64,000 nucleotides of DNA from Tenacibaculum sp. Bg11-29 (GCF_002836595.1 NZ_PJBB01000003.1:2479001-2543000); one strand, 5' to 3'. Shown: positions 15,474 to 24,334, numbered from the stretch's first letter. The notes: generated by a model from the letters alone, not told the origin. Numbers and translations are program-made.

Positions 15474-17438
15474 ATGGAACACAATTCAACTTTTCCAATA
15501 AAACAGAATGAACTTGATATGCTTCGAGATGAAGCAAGCGGATACTTAAAAAGTATTCAATGGGAGCAAGGACAACGAGCAAAAAATAAAAATAAAGACA
15601 CCAAAGACGACTCTATATTATTATATTTATCTAGAGCAAACAACGGAAGTTCAACAACAGAAGTAACTTCGGTATCTAAAACAATATTAGCATTAAAAAA
15701 ACGATTATTACCAGATTCTATCGCAATACCTGTGTATTTAAATCAAACACTGTACGCAGTTCAAGAAGGGCTTACCTTAGGTATTTGGATAAAAGATAGT
15801 TACTATGATGCATCAGGATTATCGAGCTTACGAGAACGAATAGCTGCGTTAGATGCAAATGGAAAACGAGAATTTGAAAGCAAAATGCAAACTGCAACAG
15901 CCTTTCAATTGTTTGCTACATCTTATAAAATAGTACACGACTTAAAACCGCATGCATCTGACGATTTATCAGTAATGAAACAGAAATTCGCAGGAATTCC
16001 TGAGGTTTCATTTATATCTCCATTAAAAGGAATAGCATGTAGTTTGTTTTATTATGAAAAATATTTAGGACATCCAGATATTATAAAATCAGATAAAGAC
16101 GTTATCGATTTTACGGTAGTGTATTTTGAAGCTTTAATTGATGAAATTCAATTGCGAAAAAGTAGTTTAGAATATACAGAGACGATTGTAGATAGAACCT
16201 ATAAATTAGAGAAGAGCGAATTTGCTATTTCTGGTTGGGAAAATGCTTTTTCAGGAACAGCAAAGAGTATCGAATTTAATAAAATTAAGTTTGAACAAAT
16301 TGTTGGTAATAGAGATGCAAAACACTTTGCACGTAGGTTAACAGAACGAATGTTAAGTTACGATTTTGAAGCAAAGAAAAATCCGTTTCAAGAATTGGGA
16401 GGGTTTATGCCTGTGTTTATGGGGTATGGAATTCCAGGTACAGGAAAATCGATGTTAATTGCCGCAATAGCAACACGATTAAAAGAACATAGTGATAATT
16501 TAGACATTCCGTTTTTATTTCACCCAATGCCAGACACCTTAATCTCTACATTTCAAGGAGGATCGGCAGAAAAAATGGTAGCATGGATGAAGCCAATGCA
16601 AGATCCATCAAAATTAATATTTGCCCCGATTGACGATGCTGAAAATAATTTACAAGAACGTACAGCACAAGGAGTATCAGCCGGAGTAAAAGAAGTTATC
16701 GGAGTTTTCTTACGATATACCGAAGGAGCATACGCTGTAAATTACGGGAATAGTTCTATTGGTTTATTCACAAATTTACCTGAAATGCTCGATAAAGCAG
16801 TTATTTCTCGTGTGCAAGGGCGGTTTAAAATTGACGGAGCAAGAACGGAGCATGACTTTTTAGATCAAGATCATTTATGGTGGCGTAAGTTGCAAAAAAC
16901 AATGCCCGATTTTGTAAATATGACAAGCCCTTCGGATTATGAGTATTTGAAAGATCAAGGATTGGCAAAAAGTATGGGAGATATTTTAAACTCTGTAGAA
17001 AAACCATCTGAGGCACGAGTTTTAGAAGCATATGATAAAGCAGAAAAACAACATAAAACGAATGATCATTTGTTTTATGCAAGTTTGTATAAAGAAATTC
17101 AGAATATATTTCCGTTTTTCTCATCAAGAGATGTTCGTAACATTCAGTCAGCAATATCATTACGATTAACCGATTTCGATTTAGAACAAGATTGGTTTGA
17201 TAAACCAGAAATTTATTTTAAGCAGAATTACGAAACAAAGTTTAATATGCTACAAGAATTAATGAAATCGAATATGAAAGGATTGAATTTTTCTGAAGTA
17301 AGAAGACAAGAAGTAGTTCGATATTTAGACAACGTAGCAACAATTGCTGATACCGATTTTAAACGAAAAGTAGATGCTAGAGTAAACCAAATGAATATTG
17401 ATTTAGAGGCTAGGGGACAGTTTAATGAAAGAAGCTAG
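15474..17438 (+). CDS. Classical-type AAA+ ATPase with large N-terminal domain
   Basis: A 654-residue protein. Residues 1-300 are an unrecognised, mostly helical domain. The ATPase core has Walker A GYGIPGTGKSM (about residues 317-327), a Walker B-like LIFAPIDDAEN (about 381-391, with DD where DE is usual), a sensor-1 region IGLFTNLPEMLD (about 428-439) and a likely arginine finger in ISRVQGRF. Sensor 1 followed by LDKAVISR is typical of FtsH/Vps4-like AAA proteins. Such ATPases unfold or remodel protein assemblies. The following gene starts three bases after its stop. The partner is probably one of the cluster products, for example the 11699 coiled-coil protein (inferred). Confidence 0.85.
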   Translation: MEHNSTFPIKQNELDMLRDEASGYLKSIQWEQGQRAKNKNKDTKDDSILLYLSRANNGSSTTEVTSVSKTILALKKRLLPDSIAIPVYLNQTLYAVQEGLTLGIWIKDSYYDASGLSSLRERIAALDANGKREFESKMQTATAFQLFATSYKIVHDLKPHASDDLSVMKQKFAGIPEVSFISPLKGIACSLFYYEKYLGHPDIIKSDKDVIDFTVVYFEALIDEIQLRKSSLEYTETIVDRTYKLEKSEFAISGWENAFSGTAKSIEFNKIKFEQIVGNRDAKHFARRLTERMLSYDFEAKKNPFQELGGFMPVFMGYGIPGTGKSMLIAAIATRLKEHSDNLDIPFLFHPMPDTLISTFQGGSAEKMVAWMKPMQDPSKLIFAPIDDAENNLQERTAQGVSAGVKEVIGVFLRYTEGAYAVNYGNSSIGLFTNLPEMLDKAVISRVQGRFKIDGARTEHDFLDQDHLWWRKLQKTMPDFVNMTSPSDYEYLKDQGLAKSMGDILNSVEKPSEARVLEAYDKAEKQHKTNDHLFYASLYKEIQNIFPFFSSRDVRNIQSAISLRLTDFDLEQDWFDKPEIYFKQNYETKFNMLQELMKSNMKGLNFSEVRRQEVVRYLDNVATIADTDFKRKVDARVNQMNIDLEARGQFNERS

Positions 17439-17441
17439 TAA

Positions 17442-17939
17442 ATGGCTACTATAAAGGAGGTGAAAACGATAATTGAGAATTCTACTATAGATTTAAATGA
17501 AATAGTAAAAAGGAATTGTTGGAATGTTTTATCAGATAATTATAAATATTTTTTACATGAAATTTCGAACGAAAGAGGTAACGTTGTAAAAAAGAAAAAA
17601 CTGAAATTAATAAAAGAGGTGTCGGAAGATTTATCTAAAATTTATTTTGATATATATGATTTGAACTTTCATATTTATGCTTCAAAAAAAGATGAAACAA
17701 TTATCGTAATTAAGTATTTTCTTAAGAAATTTTTAGATGAAGAGTTTTTTGAGGAGGTTAAAAATAATAAATCAATGATTCATTCTAAATTAAATATTCC
17801 TTTTTATAGGAAACATCAAAACCAAAAATTTGATGTTAATAGGGAGTTAGGAGGTTCAAGATATGAATGGAATTCTTTTTTTAGTAAATTATTATTTAAA
17901 TTAAGATATATAAACAGAGAAACTTTTATTAAAGAGTAA
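17442..17939 (+). CDS. Unknown protein of the AAA+ cluster, 165 aa
   Basis: A 165-residue, Lys- and aromatic-rich soluble protein (begins MATIKEVKTIIENSTIDL; contains FDIYDLNFHIYASKKDETI and ELGGSRYEWNSFFSKLLFK). No family recognised, and no membrane segment. It lies three bases after the AAA+ stop and seven bases before the next gene, so translational coupling is likely. An AGGAGG stretch just inside the coding sequence (17455) is probably chance. Confidence 0.65.
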   Translation: MATIKEVKTIIENSTIDLNEIVKRNCWNVLSDNYKYFLHEISNERGNVVKKKKLKLIKEVSEDLSKIYFDIYDLNFHIYASKKDETIIVIKYFLKKFLDEEFFEEVKNNKSMIHSKLNIPFYRKHQNQKFDVNRELGGSRYEWNSFFSKLLFKLRYINRETFIKE

Positions 17940-17946
17940 AATTATA

Positions 17947-19182
17947 ATGCAAAAATTAAAAGAAGCCAATTTATATAGAAGTGAGTTAATTCCTGTAAGC
18001 GGAAAGTTAGTAGAACGTTATAATAAATGCTTAATTAAATTAGGACTTACGGTAACAAAACTAGAATCATTTTCTATTGACGGACTCGGTTGGAGCCCTG
18101 AAATATCTGAAGAAAAAGAAGATATTCATTATTTAAATAATGGAGATGCAAACTCGCATTGTATTATTATTACACCATTTCAAAAAGGATTACCAATATA
18201 CAATCCGTTTCATTCTTTTGATAAAGACTTAATGAAGTTGATTTTTAAAATACATGAAACTAAAATTCAAAATATTACGAGAGATTCAGCAATTTGTGTC
18301 GATTTTGATCAGAATATAGATGTTTTTTACGAACCACTAGATGTTTTAAGATATACAGATGTTGTAATTCGTTTTCGACTAATAGATAATTTAGACAAAG
18401 TAAAAGAAGAGCAATTACAATTAATAGTAAACTTTAATAAAGATAATAACTTTATAGATGAAAAGATTCATCAACAATTATTAGATTCAGCTAATAAATA
18501 TGGGGATTTAAGAAATAGAGATTTAAACTTAGAAGATATTGTTTTTACATCAGACTCTTTTTATACAAAAGCATTTGGTGGTATCTATTTATTGCGTAAT
18601 TTTCTAACACCTATTTTAATCTTCGAAGAAAAAGAAGCTTATAAAGAAGCTATAAATGATACAGTACATGATGTTTTAATGTATCATATTTCTCATTCAG
18701 AATTAATGGAGAAATTGAGAGATCATTTAATAACAGAGTGTGATTTAAAAGAAGAAAGAACGTTTAATCGTTATGAGCGAATACAAAAATATTTATTTTC
18801 AAAACATTTAGAAGAAGTAAACCACCCAATAAAAGATATTTTAGAAGACAATATGTTATTTAAAAGTTATTTGAATAAATTAAATATTGAAACTCGTAAA
18901 AAAGTAATGAGTGTAGATAGATATTTAGATAAACTGAAAATTAACAACGAAACAAAAATTAAAGATATTATTGATAACAGTGTGTATTTTTCTTTGCATA
19001 AACCACACTCATCATTAAGGTCAAATCATCAAGATTTAATTTGGAAACTATTGGTTAACATTTCACCAAACGATGTGTTGTTTTTATATTGGTATGATAA
19101 AGAAGAGTTTTACAAACAATATTTAAATTGGGATGCATCTATGCAAGATTGGGTAATTGAAACAATTAATAAAAATATATAA
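17947..19182 (+). CDS. Unknown protein of the AAA+ cluster, 411 aa
   Basis: A 411-residue soluble protein with no recognised domain. The N-terminal third is mixed alpha/beta (SIDGLGWSPEISEEKEDIHY, SHCIIITPFQKGLPIYNPFH). The remainder is mainly helical, with an HISHSELMEKLRDHLITE segment and a C-terminal FLYWYDKEEFYKQYLNWDAS. It lies seven bases after the 165-residue gene and three bases before the next. Tight packing with an ATPase and membrane genes suggests a structural or adaptor role; this is inferred from context only. Confidence 0.7.
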   Translation: MQKLKEANLYRSELIPVSGKLVERYNKCLIKLGLTVTKLESFSIDGLGWSPEISEEKEDIHYLNNGDANSHCIIITPFQKGLPIYNPFHSFDKDLMKLIFKIHETKIQNITRDSAICVDFDQNIDVFYEPLDVLRYTDVVIRFRLIDNLDKVKEEQLQLIVNFNKDNNFIDEKIHQQLLDSANKYGDLRNRDLNLEDIVFTSDSFYTKAFGGIYLLRNFLTPILIFEEKEAYKEAINDTVHDVLMYHISHSELMEKLRDHLITECDLKEERTFNRYERIQKYLFSKHLEEVNHPIKDILEDNMLFKSYLNKLNIETRKKVMSVDRYLDKLKINNETKIKDIIDNSVYFSLHKPHSSLRSNHQDLIWKLLVNISPNDVLFLYWYDKEEFYKQYLNWDASMQDWVIETINKNI

Positions 19183-19185
19183 ATT

Positions 19186-19722
19186 ATGACACCAGAGCTT
19201 ATTGTATTTATTGCCGCCATATTATTTGGTATTTTAGTTTGTTGGAGAGAATCTAAAGGAAATAAACTATATCGATTTGTAAATAAAATTTTGAATTCGA
19301 AAGAATTGCAAATGAAAGCATCAAATAAAAAAGGATTTGTGTATGAACAAACTTTTTTATTAAGATTGGTTTTTATCGCAACATTCTATTTAATGAGTGT
19401 GGTTGTTATTCAGTTTTTAATACCAATAACATTGGCAACGATATCTGTTTTTATATTTATGATTGTAGGTACATTAATAGGTGTTTATGTGGCTGATTTA
19501 ATTTTTAAATCATCAAAAATAATTGAAGAGCAATCTGATTCTTTAGAGAATATAGTGCATGATTCAATAGAAAAAGGAAAAGATTTTATTGAAGATTTAA
19601 GAGGAGAATCAGATACTACATCAAGCAGTGTTGAAAACGATGAAGCACAAAAAAAAGTAGAAAAACCAAAAGCGCAAGAAAAAAGTGCTAGAGAAAGATT
19701 AAAAGATAAAGGGTTGTTGTAA
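19186..19722 (+). CDS. Membrane protein of the AAA+ cluster, 178 aa
   Basis: A 178-residue protein with a hydrophobic N-terminus (LIVFIAAILFGILVCW) and two further membrane segments around residues 60-105 (IATFYLMSVVVIQFLIPITL and VFIFMIVGTLIGVYVADLIF). A charged cytoplasmic tail follows that is rich in Glu, Lys and Ala, ending KSARERLKDKGLL. No named family. It starts three bases after the preceding stop. It could anchor the ATPase or its partners at the inner membrane (inferred). Confidence 0.7.
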   Translation: MTPELIVFIAAILFGILVCWRESKGNKLYRFVNKILNSKELQMKASNKKGFVYEQTFLLRLVFIATFYLMSVVVIQFLIPITLATISVFIFMIVGTLIGVYVADLIFKSSKIIEEQSDSLENIVHDSIEKGKDFIEDLRGESDTTSSSVENDEAQKKVEKPKAQEKSARERLKDKGLL

Positions 19723-19816
19723 TTAAGAAATAACAACAAAATAATCTTTCAGATTAAAATAAATAAACATTTTGCTATAACTTTACTAAAAGTGATGCAA
19801 TAATAAAATAAAGAGT

Positions 19817-21511
19817 ATGATTAAAAAATACTGGCAAAAAGGAGGGAAACAAAAGAGGAGAGTTATATTGTTTTCTTTTATATTACTGATTGCGTTATTC
19901 GTTTTAAGAGACGATTACCAACCAGCATTATTATTTATTAGAAAATACATTTTTATAATTCTGTTAAGTTTTTGTGTGTTGTTTTTCGGATTGAGAAATT
20001 TTAGAAAATCAGCAAGTTCAGGAAAAAGGGTTTTTATTTTAGGAATGTTAATTTTATTTTTTGGTGCTTTGTATGGTATTGGATGGCATTATAAAATGTA
20101 CGATTATATGAGAACCTATAATGTTTTTAATAATTTAAAACGCATTCAAATAACCGAATTGCCTTTAACACAAAATGAAAGAATACAACCTTTACGTAAT
20201 ATTTTTTCAATGGCAAATGAATCAGTCGGAGAAACAAAAGATATTTCTTTACCGCATTTAGTTAGAGTAGATTCAGTTAATAAATGGACGATGGCAATTC
20301 AGCCCACCGAAAAATATGTTTGGCAAGGAATTAGTGACAATACAGAAGAAGTTTTTTCAGTATCAAGTACAACACCATTTCCTCGGTTTTCAAGTGAAAA
20401 CAGAATTTCAGTAACCTTTTCAATAGGAGAATCTTTAAAGTTTAGTCGTAATACATACAATGCAGTTGTACAACGATTCAGTATTTTTCAGTTATTTAAC
20501 CTTGAGCCAAGCGATACTTTTTATATGAAAAACGATAAAGGAGCATGGGTGCAAGTAGTAAGTTTAATAAAGTGGAAAGGCTTTTTGTTTCCGTACCCAA
20601 GTTTTGGAGGCGTAATGGTTATTGAGAACGGAGAACATGATTTTGGAGATTATGTAGAACGTATTTTATTAGGAAAAGGAACTTATATTTCTCCTGAGGA
20701 AATGAAAAATTATCCATATTTAACAAGGCAAAATACGTTATCAGAAAAAGTATCACGTTTACAAGCAGAGTCTTTAAAGTTTTTAGGAGGATTTAGCGAT
20801 CCATTACCTTGGAATATGAAAACAGCGGTAAAAATACCAAACCTACCAGATGATCAAAATCAGCAACCGTTTGTAACGGATTTTGATTTTTCTGAAACAA
20901 ATTTAAACGCTTATAGTGGTTTATACCATTGGTTTGGGTTAGAACCTGTAGGAGATGAAAGAACAAGTTTAACTTACAGTGTTTTTGTACCTGCTGATGG
21001 TACTAATAAGTTTTATTATTACGACCATGCATCAAAAAAACAAGGTTATGCAGGTGTTTCGGCAATGCCTTTAAAAGTAATAGAATCACGTAAAGAATTT
21101 GATTGGTCGGTAAACAAACCAGTAGAATTTAGACCTTATATAAAAAATATAGCAGGTAAGAAAAGATTGTTTTTTATTGGTACTGTTTCAGCAATTAGAG
21201 AAGGTTCAAATAAATTTGATGGCTCAGCAACGCCAGATTTAGCGTTAATTGATAGTGAGTACAGAGACGTCGTTTGGATTGATGCAAAACACCCAAGTAA
21301 ATGGAACGCTTCGGTGTATGAGCAGTTAGGTGAAGCTTGGAAAGAAAGTGAAACTTCGAACGACTATTTTAAAAATATTAGCTTTGCTAAAGAAATAGAA
21401 CATATTAAAATAGATTCTATAGCGTTGGCTTCTAAACAAAAAATTGAAGCAGAAAAAATTAATAAACTCCAAAAACAAATAGATTCTATTAAAGAAAATT
21501 CGAATAACTAG
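19817..21511 (+). CDS. Large membrane-anchored protein of the AAA+ cluster, 564 aa
   Basis: The N-terminus has three hydrophobic segments (residues 18-30, 43-60 and 71-90; for example VFILGMLILFFGALYGIGW). After this comes a domain of about 420 residues, rich in beta-type segments, that probably lies outside the cytoplasm, and then a C-terminal coiled coil (KQKIEAEKINKLQKQIDSIK). No family recognised. It is the last gene of the cluster, 94 bases after the 178-residue membrane protein, and ends at a strong bidirectional terminator. The size and topology suggest a membrane-spanning or sensor component. Confidence 0.75.
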   Translation: MIKKYWQKGGKQKRRVILFSFILLIALFVLRDDYQPALLFIRKYIFIILLSFCVLFFGLRNFRKSASSGKRVFILGMLILFFGALYGIGWHYKMYDYMRTYNVFNNLKRIQITELPLTQNERIQPLRNIFSMANESVGETKDISLPHLVRVDSVNKWTMAIQPTEKYVWQGISDNTEEVFSVSSTTPFPRFSSENRISVTFSIGESLKFSRNTYNAVVQRFSIFQLFNLEPSDTFYMKNDKGAWVQVVSLIKWKGFLFPYPSFGGVMVIENGEHDFGDYVERILLGKGTYISPEEMKNYPYLTRQNTLSEKVSRLQAESLKFLGGFSDPLPWNMKTAVKIPNLPDDQNQQPFVTDFDFSETNLNAYSGLYHWFGLEPVGDERTSLTYSVFVPADGTNKFYYYDHASKKQGYAGVSAMPLKVIESRKEFDWSVNKPVEFRPYIKNIAGKKRLFFIGTVSAIREGSNKFDGSATPDLALIDSEYRDVVWIDAKHPSKWNASVYEQLGEAWKESETSNDYFKNISFAKEIEHIKIDSIALASKQKIEAEKINKLQKQIDSIKENSNN

Positions 21512-21530
21512 AATTTTCTTTAATATCTTT

Positions 21531-21566
21531 AAAAATAGGATAAGTCATATGACTTATCCTATTTTT
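21531..21566. terminator. Bidirectional terminator between convergent genes
   Basis: A perfect 36-base palindrome, AAAAATAGGATAAGTCAT and its complement, with A and T flanks serves both strands. The stop codon of the minus-strand MarR-GNAT gene (21554-21556) lies inside the stem. Confidence 0.9.
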
Positions 21567-22510
21567 AATTCCATTTTTATATCAGAACGCTCATAAGGGC
21601 AGTTTTTTTCAACAGGAATTTCTATAAAACCATATTTTTTATAAATATAAATTGCATTTTCAAGTTTGGTATTTGAATATAGCGTAAGTTTTTTAAAACT
21701 ATTTTCTTTAGCAAAATCAATACATTTTTGCATAAGATGCTGTCCTATTTTGTAGCCCCTATGTTTTGGCGATACGGCCATTTTTGTTAATTCAAAAACA
21801 CCACTATTTATTGGCATTAAAGCAACTGTACCAACAACTTCATTATTAATTTTCGCAAAGAATATGTGTCCACCTTTATCGATAATGTATTTATCAGGGT
21901 TACTTAATACTTCTTCATCATAAGCCTCAACATAAAAAAAGCTTTTTAACCACTCTATATTTAAATTATAAAAATGAGAAGCATATTCATTTTTATAATT
22001 TGTAATTTCTAAGGCATTCATAATTTTAGTATTCATTTGTATATGTTCTGTAATAGCTTTGCTAAAAGATTTTTTGTTAAATTTTTCTTCTAGTATATTT
22101 AAAGTTTCAACTAAAGAGTTTGAAGATATTTTGGTATATTCTTTAATTATAAATTCAATACCATTCCAAATAGGAGTTACATTTTTAACTAATGTTTTCC
22201 CTTTTTTAGAAAGTATTATAACTTTTTTACGCTTATCAACTTTATCAATCTTTAAAAGGATTAGTTCTTTTTTTAAAAGCTTATTAATAGCTTGTGTTGT
22301 GGCAGGTTGAGAAATATGTAAACTATTTGTGATCTCAGTATTTGTTACGCCATTTTTACTTTTTATAATTCTAAAAGCAGGAAATAGATAAGGGTCAAAA
22401 TCAATATTAAATGTATTATATACTAATTGAGTTTCTCGCATCATATATTCACTAACTCTTTTTAAACGAGAACCAATACCAATTTCTCCTAAATTCTTTA
22501 ATGCATCCAT
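21554..22510 (-). CDS. MarR-type regulator fused to GNAT acetyltransferase
   Basis: A 318-residue fusion. Residues 30-140 form a MarR winged helix (TNTEITNSLHISQPATTQAI, then wing LLKIDKVDKRKKVIILSKKG). Residues 165-318 form a GNAT domain with the acetyl-CoA loop MAVSPKHRGYKIGQHLMQKC and the C-terminal YKKYGFIEIPVEKN. MarR-GNAT fusions are a known two-domain architecture, usually autoregulated; the acetylated substrate is unknown here. The upstream region carries ATAAGTA-type inverted repeats that would suit autorepression. It is convergent with the 564-residue membrane gene. Confidence 0.9.
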   Translation of the reverse strand: MDALKNLGEIGIGSRLKRVSEYMMRETQLVYNTFNIDFDPYLFPAFRIIKSKNGVTNTEITNSLHISQPATTQAINKLLKKELILLKIDKVDKRKKVIILSKKGKTLVKNVTPIWNGIEFIIKEYTKISSNSLVETLNILEEKFNKKSFSKAITEHIQMNTKIMNALEITNYKNEYASHFYNLNIEWLKSFFYVEAYDEEVLSNPDKYIIDKGGHIFFAKINNEVVGTVALMPINSGVFELTKMAVSPKHRGYKIGQHLMQKCIDFAKENSFKKLTLYSNTKLENAIYIYKKYGFIEIPVEKNCPYERSDIKMELKIG

Positions 22511-22519
22511 AGTTATTAA

Positions 22520-22559
22520 ATAAGTATTTATATAAGTACTTATGCAAATGTATACTTAT
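22520..22559. promoter_or_regulatory. Candidate operator of the MarR-GNAT gene
   Basis: ATAAGTA (22520-22526) and TACTTAT (22537-22543) are inverted with a 10-base gap, and a third half-site ATACTTAT lies at 22552-22559. The sites begin ten bases upstream of the start codon, where a MarR repressor would block transcription. Confidence 0.5.
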
Positions 22560-22611
22560 TTTATTATTTGGCAAAACAGTATTTTTGAAACAATTAACAC
22601 CCGTGATATTA

Positions 22612-22648
22612 TTTACCATGGAATATAAAAAATATTTTTGTACCTTTG
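22612..22648 (+). promoter_or_regulatory. Promoter with ATATTCC-type operator for the doxX-like operon
   Basis: The -7 box TACCTTTG is at 22641-22648. Thirteen bases upstream is TTTACCATGGAATATAA (22612-22628), whose reverse strand reads ATATTCCATGG. This closely matches ATATTCCTTGG found before the genes at 24091 and 24859. Confidence 0.5.
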
Positions 22649-22671
22649 TATTAAACTTAAAGTTAATTAAG

Positions 22672-23022
22672 ATGAAAAAAGACAAAATAATTTATTATTC
22701 AGCAACTGGTTTATTAACATTATTAATGTTGTTTTCTGCAGGTATGTATTTATTTAATCACGAAGCAGTAATGGGGATGTTTACAAGTTTTGGTTACCCT
22801 ACTTATATTATTTATCCGTATGCAGTTGCAAAACTTTTAGGAGTTGTTGCTATTTGGTTTGTAGCGAATAAAACAATTAAAGAATGGGCGTATGCAGGTT
22901 TTTTCTTTGCATTTATATTAGCGTTTTTTGCCCATGTAATGATAGGAGATGGTGAACAAAAGGGGGCTATAATAGCAATGATATTACTTATTGTATCATA
23001 TATTTATAGTAAAAAGATATAA
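22672..23022 (+). CDS. DoxX-like membrane protein
   Basis: The frame extends upstream to 22585, but a TACCTTTG promoter box lies inside that extension, so the ATG at 22672 is the start, giving 116 residues. Four membrane segments are visible (IIYYSATGLLTLLMLFSAGM; YPYAVAKLLGVVAIWFVA; AGFFFAFILAFFAHVMIGDG; IIAMILLIVSYIYS). The GMYLFNHE, PYAVAKLLG and AHVMIGDG segments fit the DoxX/DoxX-like family, inner-membrane proteins tied to redox or thiol stress. It is followed by an OsmC gene two bases after its stop, indicating one operon. Confidence 0.85.
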   Translation: MKKDKIIYYSATGLLTLLMLFSAGMYLFNHEAVMGMFTSFGYPTYIIYPYAVAKLLGVVAIWFVANKTIKEWAYAGFFFAFILAFFAHVMIGDGEQKGAIIAMILLIVSYIYSKKI

Positions 23023-23024
23023 AA

Positions 23025-23432
23025 ATGGCAGCAAAAGTATCATCAAAAGTTGTTTTAACCAATCGTAACTATTTAGCAGAGGCAAAGATGAGAAATCATT
23101 TTGCTGTGTTAGACGAACCAGTAGATAGAGGTGGAGACAATAATGGGCCAACTCCAGTAGAGTATTTATTAACAGCAATTGGAGGTTGTGTTTCAATGAC
23201 TTTAAGAATGTATGCAGAACGAAAAAAATGGGATGTAGGTGAAATCACTGTAAATGTAACTCAGAAAGAAGAACTAACATCTGATGGAATTAAAAAATCA
23301 TTGACTGAAGAAATTTCATTTGAAAAAGAAATTACAGAAGTACAAAAAACAAAATTGTTAGAAATAGCAGGAAAGTGTCCCGTAGCTAAAATGGTAAAAG
23401 GAGAAACAGAAATACGAACTAGTATTAAATAA
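23025..23432 (+). CDS. OsmC family peroxiredoxin-like protein
   Basis: A 135-residue OsmC-type protein. It has the two conserved redox cysteines, one in LLTAIGGCVSMTLRMYAERK (the signature helix) and one in AGKCPVAKMVKGE. Such proteins reduce organic hydroperoxides using dihydrolipoamide- or thioredoxin-type donors. It lies two bases after the DoxX-like gene and 48 bases before the FMN reductase, within one probable stress operon. Confidence 0.9.
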   Translation: MAAKVSSKVVLTNRNYLAEAKMRNHFAVLDEPVDRGGDNNGPTPVEYLLTAIGGCVSMTLRMYAERKKWDVGEITVNVTQKEELTSDGIKKSLTEEISFEKEITEVQKTKLLEIAGKCPVAKMVKGETEIRTSIK

Positions 23433-23480
23433 AAACAAATAGTTCGAGTGAATATTGAATTAATAAAAGAAATAAAAAAG

Positions 23481-24014
23481 ATGAAGAAAATAATAACCTT
23501 TTCAGGTAGTAATAGTAAAAAATCAATCAATAAAGAATTAGTAACGTATACAGCAAGTTTAATAAAAGAAGTTGAAGTAATTACTTTAGATTTAAATGAT
23601 TACCCATTACCTATTTATGGTGTAGATGAAGAGACAGCAAATGGAATACCTAAAAACGCTCAAAAATTCTTTGATTTAATTCAAGAAGGAGATGGTATTG
23701 TTTTATCATTGGCAGAACATAATGGAAACTTTACAGTAGCATTTAAGAATATGTTTGATTGGATGTCTCGTATCAATCAAAAATTATGGAATAACATACC
23801 AATGTTATTAATGGCTACATCACCAGGAGGAAGAGGTGGATCTTCTGTGTTATCAATAGCTAAAAATGGATTTCCACACATGGGAGGAAATATAATAGCA
23901 GATTTTTCTTTACCTAGCTTTTATGATAATTTTAAAGAAGGTGCTATCATTGAAACAGCTTTAAATGCACAATTAAATGAAGCTGTCAAAGCGCTTAAAA
24001 TTTCGTTACAATAA
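23481..24014 (+). CDS. NAD(P)H-dependent FMN reductase
   Basis: A GTG at 23448 is possible, but the ATG at 23481 gives the typical family start MKKIITFSGSNSKKSINKEL, with 177 residues. It is a flavodoxin-fold quinone or azo-type reductase: phosphate-binding SGSNSKKS, LAEHNGNFTVAFKNMFDW and TSPGGRGGSSVL are the FMN-binding segments. Enzymes of this family reduce quinones or FMN at the cost of NAD(P)H and protect against redox cycling. It is third in the doxX-osmC operon. Confidence 0.9.
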   Translation: MKKIITFSGSNSKKSINKELVTYTASLIKEVEVITLDLNDYPLPIYGVDEETANGIPKNAQKFFDLIQEGDGIVLSLAEHNGNFTVAFKNMFDWMSRINQKLWNNIPMLLMATSPGGRGGSSVLSIAKNGFPHMGGNIIADFSLPSFYDNFKEGAIIETALNAQLNEAVKALKISLQ

Positions 24015-24032
24015 AAATATTTGTATCGACTT

Positions 24033-24071
24033 TATATTCCTTGGAGTATAAAATAAAATTAATTAAATTTG
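24033..24071 (+). promoter_or_regulatory. Promoter with ATATTCC-type operator for the grx-like/marR pair
   Basis: TATATTCC-tt-GGAGTATA (24033-24050) is a near-palindrome. The -7 box TAAATTTG follows at 24064-24071, 13 bases later, the same spacing as at 22612/22641. A repressor bound here would cover the -33 region. Confidence 0.55.
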
Positions 24072-24090
24072 TATTAAAAATTTAGGAGAA

Positions 24091-24330
24091 ATGAAAGTGG
24101 TTTTATACGGTAAAAGAGGGCATGCGTATTCAGTTGCATTTAAAAATTACTTAAAATGCACAGATGTTGTTTTTGAATATAAAGATATTTCTATAGATGA
24201 ACAAGCTAGTGAGCATACTAAAATGCTATATGGAGGAGCGCTAAAAGTACCAACATTATTTGTTAATGATAAGGTGTATTTAACCCCAACTACAGATGAA
24301 TTTAATAGCATAATAAAAGAGTTATATTAA
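24091..24330 (+). CDS. Glutaredoxin-like protein lacking the active-site cysteines
   Basis: A 79-residue glutaredoxin-fold protein: the first strand MKVVLYGKRGHAYSVAFKNY, then FEYKDISIDEQ, then the cis-proline segment KVPTLFVNDKVY. Glutaredoxins normally carry CPYC or CxxS after the first strand; here the position reads GHAYS and the only Cys is at residue 23. Disulfide reductase activity is therefore unlikely, and a binding or sensor role is possible. It sits behind a shared ATATTCC operator and four bases ahead of a MarR gene. Confidence 0.8.
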   Translation: MKVVLYGKRGHAYSVAFKNYLKCTDVVFEYKDISIDEQASEHTKMLYGGALKVPTLFVNDKVYLTPTTDEFNSIIKELY

Positions 24331-24334
24331 GAAG

